From contig CAZGAQ010000013.1 of NCBI GenBank assembly GCA_964523405.1, positions 56,279 to 120,278 of the forward strand: a DNA stretch of 64,000 bases, written 5' to 3'. Of the stretch, positions 16,058 through 25,334 are shown one piece after another (position 1 is the stretch's first letter; every line of letters begins with the position of its first letter). The notes beneath the pieces are model-generated. The model had not been told where the DNA came from. It made no database searches and was given only the letters and a program-made list of their open reading frames with translations. The position numbers and the translations under genes are program-made. This stretch comes from CAZGAQ01 sp964523405 (GTDB lineage: Bacteria > Planctomycetota > Phycisphaerae > UBA1845 > Fen-1342).

Positions 16058-19030
16058 ATGCCGAGTGTGCTGGTTTACGTGCTGTTCTTTCTGTCGGGGG
16101 CCGCGGGGCTGGTTTACGAACTGATCTGGGTACGCGAGCTGATCTTCGTGTTCGGCGGAACGACGTACGCCGTGACGACGGTGCTGGTCGCGTTCATGGC
16201 GGGGCTGGGGCTGGGGAGCTACCTCGCGGGGCGGTGGTCAGCGGGGCTGCAGCGGCCGCAGCGGGTGTACGGGGCACTGGAGATTGCGGTCGGGTTGTAC
16301 GCACTGGCGGTGCCGGTACTGCTGGCGGCGGCGGAGCCGGTGTATCGGGGGCTGTACGGGCATCTGGGGCAGACGCCGGGGCTGTTGACGCTCGCGCGTT
16401 TCTTGCTGAGCGTGGGGGTGCTGATCGTGCCGACGACGTGCATGGGGGCGACGCTGCCGGTGCTGGTGCGGTACGTGACGCTGGCGGGCGGCGCGGTCGG
16501 GCGGACGGTCGGCGTACTGTATGGGATCAACACGCTGGGGGCGGTGTTGGGCGTGCTGGCGGCGGGTTTCTGGCTGATTCCGGGGTGCGGGTTGGCGCGG
16601 ACGACGTGGATTGCGGCGGCGGCGAACATCGGGATCGGCGCGGCGGCGTTGACGCTGCTGCGCGTCCGCGTCGGGATGGCGGCGCAGCCGGTGCGGGAGG
16701 CGCGCGCGGCGCGGCGCGGTGTGCCGGCGACGCGAGAAGAGGCGCGCGCCACGGCAGGTGCGCGTGACCGCGCAAGGCCGCGGGAGCTGGCGCCGCAGGG
16801 ACCTGCGGTACGCTGGGCGGTGCTGGCCGGGTTCGCGGTTTCGGGTTTTGCGGCGATGGTCTACCAGATCGCGTGGACCCGGGCGCTGATCCTGTCGGTC
16901 GGGTCGAGCACGTACTCGTTCACGTGCATTTTGGCGGCGTTCATTCTGGGGCTGGCGGTGGGCAGCCTGGCGGTGGCGCGGTGGGTGGATCGGTGGGGCC
17001 AGCCGGCACGCCTATTCGGCGTGTGCGAACTGGCAATCGGGGTGGTGGCAACGCTGATCGTGCCGATTCACGGGCGAATCCCGCTGGCGGCGCATGCGCT
17101 GGTGACACAGCATGCCCAGCACTACAGCGCCTTGCTGACCTGGCAATTCCTGCTCATCATCGCGGTGACGTTCGTACCGACGTTTCTGATGGGGGCGATC
17201 TTCCCGCTGGTGACGCGGGCGCTCGCGCGGGCGAGTGATGAGGCCGGCGCGGCGACGGGGCGCGCGTACGCGGTGAACACGCTGGGGACGATCGCGGGGA
17301 GCCTGCTGGCGGGGTTCGTGCTGATTCGGAGCGAGGTGCTGGGGGTGCAAAACGCGATCGTGTTGGCGAGCATCCTCAACGGGGTGGTCGGGGCAGGGCT
17401 GGTCCTGCTGACGGCAGAACCGACGCGGCGGCGGCGGATGGCGGTGCGCGCGGGGGCGGCGCTGGCGGCGATCCCGGTGGTAGCCCTGGTGGCCGGCAGG
17501 TGGGATCCCCTGCTCCTGAACAGCGCGCCGTACCTGGGGCGGGAGCAGGCGTGGCGGAGTCGGCGCGAAATGCAGACCCTGTTTGTGGCCGACGGCGTAG
17601 ACATGACGGTCGCGGTACTGCGCGCGGAGAAGAATCCGGACGCGCTGAGCCTGACGGTGAACGGCAAGCCGGATGCGTCGACGGCACCGGGCGACATGAC
17701 GACGCAACTACTGCTGGGACACGTGCCCGCCCTGCTGGGCGCGCAAAATCGCACGGCGTGCGTGATCGGACTGGGGTCGGGAACGACGCTCAGCGCGTTG
17801 GCGCGGCACGCGAGCTTCGAGCGACTGGACATGGTCGAGATTGCGGACGAGGTCATCCGGGCCGCGGCGCTCTTCGCGCCATACAACTACGGGGTGCTGA
17901 CGGACGACCCGCGCGTGCGGATGATCCGCGCGGACGGACGCAACCACCTGCTGCTGACCAATCAGACCTATGACGTGATCGTCTCCGAGCCGTCGAATCC
18001 GTGGATTTCGGGCGTGGCGAACCTGTTCACCCGCGAGTTCCTCGGGCTGACGCGGGCACGGTTGCAGAGTGATGGCGTCCTGGCGGTGTGGCTGCACGGC
18101 TACATGATGTCGCAGCACGATTTCCAGATGATCGTGCGCACCCTGTTCGAAGTGTACGATTCGGTTTCCCTGTGGCACCTGACCGAGGGGGATTACCTGC
18201 TGGTGGCATCGCCACAGCCGTTGCGCATCGCGCTGGAGCGGTTCACGGCACGGTTCGAGGCCCTGCCGGTGCGAAACGACTTGTACCGGATCGGACTGTA
18301 TCGACCGGCACAGATCCTGGGGCGGTTCATCGCGGCCGACGGACGACTGCGCGAGTGGGCGGCTGGGGCGCCGGTGCACACCGACGACAACGCGCTGCTG
18401 GAGTTTTCGGCGCCGCGCTATCTGTTTGCGGGGGAATTCGGGCAGTTAGCGGCGAGCTTCCTGCAGATGCTGATGCCGGTGCAGGCTTATTTGGATACGC
18501 CGGACGCGGCGGCGCGGGAGCAGATCAGCGCGGAGATTGAGCGGGTCGTGTTCGGCCAGACGGCGTACGCGCGGGGGGCACACGCCCGACCGGGCGAGGA
18601 CCCGGGACCGGCGCTGCGGCGGCTCGTGGAGGCGTTTCGAGCGGACCGGTCGAACTTGGAGTTGTCGACGGCGATCGACCGCGCTCGTGTGGCGCTGCAG
18701 GCGGGCGGGACGAATCCGGCCATGCGCGAGCTGGCGAAGCTGCTGAGTTCGGTGGCACCGACGCTGGTTACGCCGCCGCGCGGGGTGGCGCTGGAGGACG
18801 TCGCCCAGAAGCGACGATTGCGGGCCGACACGTACCGGCAAGCCGGAGACCGGGCGGGCGAGATCGAGGAACTGGCCGAGGCGCTGCGACTGCTTCCGGG
18901 CGATGAGGCGACGGCGCGGGCGTTGGCGACGGCGTACCAGGAGACGGGGCAACCGGCGGCGGGCGCGGCGGTGCTGGCGGAGTGGCAGCGGTGGCAGGCG
19001 ACCAGTCGTCCGGCGACGAGCCGGCCGTAA
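16058..19030 (+). CDS. Membrane-anchored spermidine-synthase-like protein with duplicated membrane half and TPR tail
   Basis: The 990-aa product has a rare architecture. Two homologous multi-helix membrane halves lie at about 1-215 and 250-460; both contain the pattern G-(L/M)-VY(E/Q)-x-x-W-(V/T)R and an F-x-x-G-(T/S)-(S/T)-Y segment. A spermine/spermidine synthase-like Rossmann domain follows at about 490-730, with the nucleotide loop GLGSGTTLSALA near 571 and EPSNPWISG near 644. A C-terminal part has TPR-like helices at about 905-985. Whether it makes polyamines is doubtful: the family signature at the active site is EPSNPW, as in other membrane-bound SpeE-like proteins of unknown function. 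The ATG at 16058 is preceded by GAGGAA. It converges with the gene at 19041. Confidence 0.82.
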   Translation: MPSVLVYVLFFLSGAAGLVYELIWVRELIFVFGGTTYAVTTVLVAFMAGLGLGSYLAGRWSAGLQRPQRVYGALEIAVGLYALAVPVLLAAAEPVYRGLYGHLGQTPGLLTLARFLLSVGVLIVPTTCMGATLPVLVRYVTLAGGAVGRTVGVLYGINTLGAVLGVLAAGFWLIPGCGLARTTWIAAAANIGIGAAALTLLRVRVGMAAQPVREARAARRGVPATREEARATAGARDRARPRELAPQGPAVRWAVLAGFAVSGFAAMVYQIAWTRALILSVGSSTYSFTCILAAFILGLAVGSLAVARWVDRWGQPARLFGVCELAIGVVATLIVPIHGRIPLAAHALVTQHAQHYSALLTWQFLLIIAVTFVPTFLMGAIFPLVTRALARASDEAGAATGRAYAVNTLGTIAGSLLAGFVLIRSEVLGVQNAIVLASILNGVVGAGLVLLTAEPTRRRRMAVRAGAALAAIPVVALVAGRWDPLLLNSAPYLGREQAWRSRREMQTLFVADGVDMTVAVLRAEKNPDALSLTVNGKPDASTAPGDMTTQLLLGHVPALLGAQNRTACVIGLGSGTTLSALARHASFERLDMVEIADEVIRAAALFAPYNYGVLTDDPRVRMIRADGRNHLLLTNQTYDVIVSEPSNPWISGVANLFTREFLGLTRARLQSDGVLAVWLHGYMMSQHDFQMIVRTLFEVYDSVSLWHLTEGDYLLVASPQPLRIALERFTARFEALPVRNDLYRIGLYRPAQILGRFIAADGRLREWAAGAPVHTDDNALLEFSAPRYLFAGEFGQLAASFLQMLMPVQAYLDTPDAAAREQISAEIERVVFGQTAYARGAHARPGEDPGPALRRLVEAFRADRSNLELSTAIDRARVALQAGGTNPAMRELAKLLSSVAPTLVTPPRGVALEDVAQKRRLRADTYRQAGDRAGEIEELAEALRLLPGDEATARALATAYQETGQPAAGAAVLAEWQRWQATSRPATSRP

Positions 19031-19040
19031 GCCGGCGGAG

Positions 19041-20537
19041 TCAGGGGGCGGTCGTGGGCTGCGAGGCGGTGGCCCCCGCGCGGCGTTCGAGCCTGGCGAG
19101 GTATTCGCGCAGAGCGACGGGGGACCAACTGGTGACGATGTAGCGGTCCGTAACGGTCCAGGCCGGCCCGGCGATCGGGCCGAGTTGGAGGTACCACAAG
19201 CCGTCGCTGTCGCGCTGGAGGCCCCAGGGCAGCGGGGCCTTGCCCTCCTCGACAGGGGTTTCGAGGGCTTCGCGGAAGACGGCGCCCATCGTGTCCAGCG
19301 TGCGGCGGACGTCGTCGGGCTCGTCACGAATCTCAATCAGGGTCGTGAGCGCGACGGGGATGCGCAGCGGGTGCGGCGGGTCGTTGTGCACGACGACATA
19401 ATCACCCAGGTGGCGGAGCAGACCGCCCTCGACGTCGAAGCCGCGCTGCTTCTGTACGTTGGCCCAGACGCGCTCGATCTTGTGGCGCATATCCGGGCCC
19501 TGGACGGACACGAGGCCGCCAAAGAACCAGCGTAGGAAACCGTCCATCGGCAAGTGGTAAATCGCGTAGTGGGCGTCGTCCGGCACGGTCGCCAGCAGGC
19601 GCGGGATGCGGACGTCCGGATCCGCATAGACACGCCGGGTGGTCTGGCCATCCATCTGGAAGTGGGCCACGCAGAACAGGGCACGGCCCGTCAGGCCCAA
19701 GGCCCAGTGGGCACGCTCGAGCTTCTCGGCCTGCCACGCCGCGAAGAACGCGCTGGCGCGGTTGTCGAGCAGCGGATCGAGGCGGCGCTGGATCTCCTGG
19801 GCCGCCACGAATATCTCGATGAGCGGTTTGCGCTCGGCGAAAGTGCCGCGGAGCGCGTCCGGCCCCTGCCGCGCGGCCACGTACCACGGGACCCGGCTCA
19901 GGGCCGGCGCGTCCCCGGCAGCAACAGCGGCAATCCGTGGCCAGACTTCGCGACCGAGGGCGAGGACGAAGCACCCGTCCATGTGGCCCCAGGCGAGCGT
20001 GCACCAGTCCGGCAGCCGGTCGTCGCGCAGCTCCTGGTACGACCAATCGCCCGCGGAGCGCGTGACGAGCGTCGCCGTCGCACTGCTGGTCTGCTCGTTG
20101 ACGGCCTTCTGGATCAGGCGCAGGTAGGGTTCCGTCTCGCCGCGGTTTTGCACGATGAGCGCGCACTGCAGCGCGTCCACGCGTTTGGCCTGGGCCCCGT
20201 CCGCGATGGGCTTCGCCCGGACATCGAGGAGTACCAGGGCGTGTGGTCGGCGGATGGTCAGCGTGAAGAGCTCCGCCCCGCGCACCCAGAGCTGGGCCGG
20301 TCCGTCGAGGGACCGCCCGGCGATGCGCGAGCCGATTTCCAGGACGGCCTGCAGGGTCGATGGCTGCGTGGCGGCCGGCGGCAAGTCCGGGCGCGGCTGG
20401 CCGTACCAGCAGAGCAGACTGTCGGCCGGCACAAGCTCCAGAGGATCGCGCCCGCCGGCGGCCGTGGCGCAGATGGCGCCCCACCCGGCCAGCAGGACCA
20501 GCCAGCCCCCCCACCTGATTGCGGAACCGGTGCTCAT
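19041..20537 (-). CDS. Exported protein of unknown function (DUF3352-like style)
   Basis: The 498-aa product has a signal peptide or anchor at about 8-30 and then a soluble region beginning LELVPADSLLCWYG, a phrase typical of planctomycete exported proteins that evaluate per-protein scores (DUF3352-like). No catalytic motif is visible. I chose the ATG at 20537 since it precedes the hydrophobic segment directly; an ATG at 20573 would add 12 residues. The 3' end lies 10 bp from the converging gene at 19030, and a GCCGGC...GCCGGC hairpin at about 19020-19036 could serve both as a terminator although it has no T-run. Confidence 0.7.
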   Translation of the reverse strand: MSTGSAIRWGGWLVLLAGWGAICATAAGGRDPLELVPADSLLCWYGQPRPDLPPAATQPSTLQAVLEIGSRIAGRSLDGPAQLWVRGAELFTLTIRRPHALVLLDVRAKPIADGAQAKRVDALQCALIVQNRGETEPYLRLIQKAVNEQTSSATATLVTRSAGDWSYQELRDDRLPDWCTLAWGHMDGCFVLALGREVWPRIAAVAAGDAPALSRVPWYVAARQGPDALRGTFAERKPLIEIFVAAQEIQRRLDPLLDNRASAFFAAWQAEKLERAHWALGLTGRALFCVAHFQMDGQTTRRVYADPDVRIPRLLATVPDDAHYAIYHLPMDGFLRWFFGGLVSVQGPDMRHKIERVWANVQKQRGFDVEGGLLRHLGDYVVVHNDPPHPLRIPVALTTLIEIRDEPDDVRRTLDTMGAVFREALETPVEEGKAPLPWGLQRDSDGLWYLQLGPIAGPAWTVTDRYIVTSWSPVALREYLARLERRAGATASQPTTAP

Positions 20538-20783
20538 GGCGGCGAGGGTATCATGCCCGCGGGGTACGTCCACTCGGCGGCGACAAGATCGGACAGTCCC
20601 GCGGGACGGCCCCGGGGCGGCAGGCGTGCCGCGGAGCGCGACTTATCTGGACGGGCGCGGTGTGCGGCGCACCACATTTCGCAAGCAGGGGCCACCCGGA
20701 GGCGGTACAATGGCGCTATCCGCGGCGGCACTGGCTGTCGCCCCATCGGACGCGCTGGAATCCGGACTCCGGAGGAGAACCCC

Positions 20784-23192
20784 ATGTCGTGGCGTAGCCT
20801 CGTGCTTGGATGCGTTGTGCTCGCGAGCAGTGGTGTGGCGTGGGCCACGGAGGGCGCGGAGGCCCCCGTGCGCTATGACGGACACATGCTGGTGCGCGTG
20901 GACGTGCGGTCGGAGGCGGACTTGACGCTGTTGCAGGCGATCAGTCCCGACTTGTGGACGGACAACCCGGGCATCGGGCTGGTCGATGCGCGCATCCCGC
21001 CCGCGCAGGTCGCGGCGCTGGAGGGCTCCGGGCTCAGCTACAAGGTGCTGCAAAGCGACCTGGGGCCGGCGTTGCGGCTGCACGAGCAGCCCGCGCCCAC
21101 CCGGTCCGACTGGGACCACTACTGGCCGCTGACGGAGATGGACACGTGGCTGACGAATATGGTGGCGACGTATCCAACGCTGTGCAGCGTGAGCAGCATC
21201 GGCAACTCGATCGAGGGCCGACCGATCAAGGTGCTGCGGATCAGCGGGCCCGGGACAGGAACCAAGCCGGCGGTGTTCTACCACGGCGGCATTCACGCGC
21301 GGGAGTGGATCGGGCCGCCGATGATCGCGTACCTGGCGACGTACTTGGTGACGAACTACGGGGTTGACCCGTGCGTGACCAGCCTGGTGGACCGTACCGA
21401 GTTCTTCCTGACGCTGACCGTGAACCCGGACGGCTACAACTACACGTGGACGACGGACCGGCTGTGGCGCAAGAACCGGCGTGCCAACGCGGGTGGCTGC
21501 TACGGCGTAGACTGCAACCGCAACTGGGCGACAGGCTGGGGCGGGGGCGGGTCGAGCGGCAACGCCTGCGATGAGACGTACCGTGGCACACGCGCGTTCA
21601 GCGAGCCGGAAACGCAGGCCCTGGCGAGTTTCATCATCGCGCATACGAACATCCGCACCTACATGGACTACCACAGCTATTCGCAGCTTCTGATGTGGCC
21701 GTACGGGTACACCAACACGCTCCCGCCGGAGCCGGATCGGACGACGTTCGACACGCTGGGGCAGGCAATGCAGGCGCTCATCTTCGGCGTGCATGGGGTG
21801 TTCTACGAGCAGGGGCCGATTTACACGACGATCTATCAGGCCAGCGGCGGCTCGGTGGACTGGGTCTATGGGGTACAGCACCGCTTCGGCTTCACGATTG
21901 AGCTGCGGGACACGGGGACGTACGGATTCGAGCTGCCGCCGGCCCAGATTCTGCCCACGTGCGAGGAGAATCTGCCGGCACTGCTGCACCTATCGCAATT
22001 CGCCAGCAATGACCTGATGTTCAGTTTCCCCAGTGGTTTGCCGCAACGGCTGCCGCGTGGCACGCCGCTGACCGTGCAGGCGGACGTGCTGCCGCAGTTC
22101 GCGGCGGCGGATCCGAACAGCGTGCGCATGTACTACCGCTACCACGGTGGTGCGTACACGGAGGTGCCGATGACGCCGGTCAGCGGCAACCGGTACCAGG
22201 CGGTCCTGCCGGCGACGGGCTGCGCGTCAACCCCGGAGTTCTATTTCAGCGCGGCCAGCGTCGGCGGCGTCACGACGGTCAGTCCGGCCTGCGCGCCAGA
22301 CACGCCGTACACGGCGCTGGTAATCGGCAGCGACGCCGTGTTCTACGATCAGCCGCTGAGCAGCAACCCGGGCTGGACGGTTCAGGGGTCGTGGGCCTTC
22401 GGCAAACCGATGGGGCTGGCGGGTGACCACGGCGGCCCCGATCCGTCGGCCGGGCACACGGGCAACTTTGTCTACGGCTACAACCTGAACGGTGGCTATG
22501 CGAACAACATGACGGAGACGCATTTGACGAGCACGCCGATCAACTGCACAGGCAAAACCGGCGTGAAGCTGTCGTTCTGGCGGTGGCTGGGAGTCGAGTC
22601 AGCCACGTACGACCATGCCTCCGTGCGGGTGAGCAACAACGGCACGGCGTGGACGACGATCTGGCAAAACGGCAGCACGTCGATGCAGGACACGGCTTGG
22701 ACGTATCAGGAATTCGACATCTCGGCCGTGGCCGACAACCAGCCAACGGTGTATCTGCGCTGGACAATGGGCGCGACGGACGGCGGCTGGACCTGGTGCG
22801 GCTGGAACATCGACGACGTCCAGCTCTTCTCCAATTTGTGCGTGGACGCGACGGGGGCCTGCTGCTTGCCGGATGCGAGCTGCGCCGTGCGGAACCAGTA
22901 CGACTGCGCCGAGAGCGCGGGAACGTACGTGGGCGACACGACGAACTGCGAGCCGAGCCCCTGCGCACCACCGGCCTGCGCCGGCGACGGCAACTGCGAT
23001 GGCACGATCAACTGGCGCGACATCGACTTCCTGGTGGCCGGACAGAATGACAACCTCAGCGCCTGGCAGGCGCTGTTCGTGCCGCCCGAACCGAGTTGCA
23101 CGTTCGCCAATCTCGATACGGACGGAGACGGGCACGTGAACTGGCGCGATATCGACCCCTTCATCGCGCTGATGAACACGACGTGTCCGTAG
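20784..23192 (+). CDS. Exported M14 zinc carboxypeptidase with dockerin-like C terminus
   Basis: The 802-aa product starts at an ATG 6 nt after GGAGGAG and has a cleavable signal peptide (about 1-21). The M14 (carboxypeptidase A/T) domain spans about 100-420 with every expected residue: the zinc motif HAREW (H171, E174), the zinc histidine H297 in DYHSYSQ, substrate-binding NPDGYNYTW and DCNRNW, the S1' tyrosine region IYQASGGSVDWVYG, and the general base E373 in ELRDTGTYGFELP. A carbohydrate-binding or jelly-roll-like region follows, then a GACCLPDASC Cys-rich motif (near 693-725) and at about 732-802 a dockerin-like pair, GDGNCDGTINWRDID and TDGDGHVNWRDIDPFI. It probably releases C-terminal residues from peptides outside the cell. 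A TACAAT -10 lies at 20706-20711. Confidence 0.92.
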   Translation: MSWRSLVLGCVVLASSGVAWATEGAEAPVRYDGHMLVRVDVRSEADLTLLQAISPDLWTDNPGIGLVDARIPPAQVAALEGSGLSYKVLQSDLGPALRLHEQPAPTRSDWDHYWPLTEMDTWLTNMVATYPTLCSVSSIGNSIEGRPIKVLRISGPGTGTKPAVFYHGGIHAREWIGPPMIAYLATYLVTNYGVDPCVTSLVDRTEFFLTLTVNPDGYNYTWTTDRLWRKNRRANAGGCYGVDCNRNWATGWGGGGSSGNACDETYRGTRAFSEPETQALASFIIAHTNIRTYMDYHSYSQLLMWPYGYTNTLPPEPDRTTFDTLGQAMQALIFGVHGVFYEQGPIYTTIYQASGGSVDWVYGVQHRFGFTIELRDTGTYGFELPPAQILPTCEENLPALLHLSQFASNDLMFSFPSGLPQRLPRGTPLTVQADVLPQFAAADPNSVRMYYRYHGGAYTEVPMTPVSGNRYQAVLPATGCASTPEFYFSAASVGGVTTVSPACAPDTPYTALVIGSDAVFYDQPLSSNPGWTVQGSWAFGKPMGLAGDHGGPDPSAGHTGNFVYGYNLNGGYANNMTETHLTSTPINCTGKTGVKLSFWRWLGVESATYDHASVRVSNNGTAWTTIWQNGSTSMQDTAWTYQEFDISAVADNQPTVYLRWTMGATDGGWTWCGWNIDDVQLFSNLCVDATGACCLPDASCAVRNQYDCAESAGTYVGDTTNCEPSPCAPPACAGDGNCDGTINWRDIDFLVAGQNDNLSAWQALFVPPEPSCTFANLDTDGDGHVNWRDIDPFIALMNTTCP

Positions 23193-23522
23193 GCGCCATC
23201 AGGCGACAGGCTTCAGCCTTCAGTCAGGGAGAGCGGGCCCCATCCGGTTGCGATCGGATGGGGCTTGTCGCTACGCCCCCGCTGCGGGAGGTCCCATTTC
23301 AGCTTGACGTTTCAAGAATGCGCAGGTAAAAGCGCCTCCAGCCTTTGGATTGAGGTCGCGCGACGCTATGATGTTGCAGTTCTGCAACCAGTCCTGGCGA
23401 CGTGGACTGGATGGTTGACCAGTGCGGACGGCGGCGGATTGCGTGCGCATAGGCGGGCCCACGGTGCAGGCGGCAGAGGCCGTACCGCACCAAGCCCGAG
23501 TCAACGGCGCGGAAGCACGAGA
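23193..23522. other. Gene-free spacer between the carboxypeptidase and prepilin genes
   Basis: It holds the strong hairpin at 23237-23264 and presumably the promoter of the prepilin-like gene; I could not pick a convincing -35/-10 pair. The upstream extension of the prepilin frame to 23265 lacks a ribosome binding site. Confidence 0.45.
23237..23264 (+). terminator. Strong hairpin after the carboxypeptidase gene
   Basis: GCCCCATCCG at 23237-23246 pairs perfectly with CGGATGGGGC at 23255-23264 around an 8-nt loop. Only TTGT follows instead of a T-tract, so it may be a weak terminator or a message-stabilising hairpin. Confidence 0.6.
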
Positions 23523-24410
23523 ATGCCACACATGCAGCACCGGATGGCTTCCCAGTGGTCGGACGCGTTCACCCTGATTGAACTGCTGGTGGTGGTCGCG
23601 ATCATCGCGATCCTGCTCAGCATTCTGCTGCCCTCGCTCAGCGGCGCGCGGCAGCAGGCCAAGACGCTGACGTGCCTCACGCACGAGCGCGCCATCGCGC
23701 AGGCGGTGGGGTATTACGCCCAGGAGAACCGCGAGCATCTGCCGGGAGTCGACGGCATGGACCCGCGGACCGCGTGGTGGTACTACCTGGACAAGTACTT
23801 CGACAAGCGCGTTCCGCTGAATGTCTTCGATTGCCGGCAGTCCAACATGCCCGAGGTCATGTTCTGCCCGGCAGGAAAAGCCCCATTTCCCAAGCTGTTC
23901 ATGGCGAACGGGCAGATCCAGATCACACACTATTTCCTCAATGGCGTGGAGCGTGAGCGCGGCATGAGCTTCGGACAAGACCTGCGGATCGGGCTGTTTG
24001 GCGGGGACGGGAAGATGACCGACCCACGTGTACCGGCCGACTGCATGATGCTCGGCGACATGGTGAACTTCAACAAGATTGCCGACGTGGACCATCCGGC
24101 CGTGCAGGAGATTCTGCGGGCGAAGAACGCGGATGTCGCAGCGGCGCGGCAGCGGTGGCATCACCGCGCGACGGCGGGGTTCGTCCATCGTGGCAAGATC
24201 AACCTGACGTACATGGATGGTCATGGCCTGAGTCTGGCGGGCAGAAAGATGACGGATGAATATGCGCGTACGCCCGCACAATGGCCGGCGGCCATGCAGG
24301 AGGACCCGAGCCTGTTCTACCCGGCGCTAGCCCTGCCGACGGCGATGGAGACCCCGCGCTTCTGGGGGCCGCCGTACGACACGTATCAGCCGCCGATTAC
24401 GATGCGCTAG
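23523..24410 (+). CDS. Prepilin-like protein with type IV pilin N terminus (H-X9-DG type)
   Basis: The 295-aa product begins with a short basic leader and then a class III signal, DAFTLIELLVVVAIIAILL, with the processing site before F16 and the E at mature position 5 expected of type II secretion pseudopilins. Near the C terminus the segment HRGKINLTYMDGH fits the H-X9-DG motif common in planctomycete pilin-like proteins, which are often amplified in these genomes. I chose the first ATG of a cluster of three in frame (23523, 23532, 23547). The body is soluble. It could be a pseudopilin or a surface filament subunit; no assembly gene lies nearby. Confidence 0.88.
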   Translation: MPHMQHRMASQWSDAFTLIELLVVVAIIAILLSILLPSLSGARQQAKTLTCLTHERAIAQAVGYYAQENREHLPGVDGMDPRTAWWYYLDKYFDKRVPLNVFDCRQSNMPEVMFCPAGKAPFPKLFMANGQIQITHYFLNGVERERGMSFGQDLRIGLFGGDGKMTDPRVPADCMMLGDMVNFNKIADVDHPAVQEILRAKNADVAAARQRWHHRATAGFVHRGKINLTYMDGHGLSLAGRKMTDEYARTPAQWPAAMQEDPSLFYPALALPTAMETPRFWGPPYDTYQPPITMR

Positions 24411-24411
24411 C

Positions 24412-24442
24412 TTGATTCCCGGCGCGGGGGAGGTCCTACAAT
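24412..24442 (+). promoter_or_regulatory. Promoter of the PEP-CTERM gene at 24570
   Basis: TTGATT (24412-24417) and TACAAT (24437-24442) are spaced by 19 bp, starting just after the stop codon of the preceding gene. The leader would be about 120 nt and ends in a GGAGG Shine-Dalgarno. Confidence 0.45.
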
Positions 24443-24569
24443 CAGCGCCGCGCCTCTTGGACTGGCGGAAAGAACGCTCCCAATCTGCGTGAACTGGACG
24501 GCGGATGTAGCCTTGGCAAATTCGTAACTTGCGCCCAGCGAGCCCCTTAGCAGGAACTGGAGGACACGG

Positions 24570-25289
24570 ATGAAGACTTCGCGAGTGACAGTTGTCGCAA
24601 TGCTCAGCTTGGCGGTTTTCGTCAGTACCGCCGCGGCCGACTACGTGCCCACCTGGCTGCCAGCGTGGGCGGGGAATCCCGGCTATGCGCACCAGTCTTG
24701 GGGCCTGCATGCGGTGAACGGCCAGGCGCCGGCGCAGCCGCTGGCGCCGGACAACGTGAACGACAACGCGTTTGGCACGGCGACCGCGACGTGGCAGACG
24801 CATCCATCGGGGTTCTACGGGTGGCTCGCGGCGGCAACAGGCGTGCATCCGGCGTGGGCCGACGCGGTGTGGGGCGGCATGGTACAGATGACCGGTGGAA
24901 CACCGATTCACCTGACGACGAACGTGCCAACGGGATCGGGGACAGGTGCCCTCAAGGTATACGTGCAGTACGACTGGTACGCCTACGGGGACGTGAGTGC
25001 GTCGGCGACCGGCGGGACGGATATAACTCCGGCCAGCTACTACAACTACACGCTCGGCATGAGTGGTAGCAACAAGCCCTGGTATCGCACGACGCGGGTG
25101 TTTGAGTTCGCGAGCAACCCGGGGTCGGTGGAGGTCGTGTTCACGGCCACCGGGTTCGCGCCGGTCGTCGATTCATTCTCCGTGACGACCGCTCTGGACG
25201 CGATGGTACCGGACGCGATGCCCGTGCCGGAGCCGGCCGCGCTGGGGCTGCTGGCGGCGGGGTTGTTGACGGCGCGGCGGCGCGGATAG
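24570..25289 (+). CDS. PEP-CTERM sorted exported protein
   Basis: The 239-aa product has a signal peptide (1-23), begins its mature part with ADYVPTWLP, and ends with VPEPAALGLLAAGLLTARRRG, a standard PEP-CTERM exosortase signal. The mature region is rich in aromatic and small residues and probably a beta-sandwich. It is related to the next gene at 25335: both mature parts start with ADYV, have an (Y/F)xHQxW(G/D) segment and a (D/G)YVN(A/D)NAFG-like segment, and contain a LWGGM/VWGGM(V) element. The two differ at the C terminus, where this protein has PEP-CTERM and the next has a dockerin-like pair. GGAGG precedes the ATG. Confidence 0.85.
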   Translation: MKTSRVTVVAMLSLAVFVSTAAADYVPTWLPAWAGNPGYAHQSWGLHAVNGQAPAQPLAPDNVNDNAFGTATATWQTHPSGFYGWLAAATGVHPAWADAVWGGMVQMTGGTPIHLTTNVPTGSGTGALKVYVQYDWYAYGDVSASATGGTDITPASYYNYTLGMSGSNKPWYRTTRVFEFASNPGSVEVVFTATGFAPVVDSFSVTTALDAMVPDAMPVPEPAALGLLAAGLLTARRRG

Positions 25290-25334
25290 GCGGCCAGCCG
25301 GAATTCAAGCGGTGGTTTTGCAGGAGGATCCGGT

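Noticed and set aside
19554..20783. N-terminal extension of the carboxypeptidase frame by 410 codons
   Set aside because: It is antisense to the gene at 19041-20537; a strong Shine-Dalgarno and a signal peptide fix the start at 20784.
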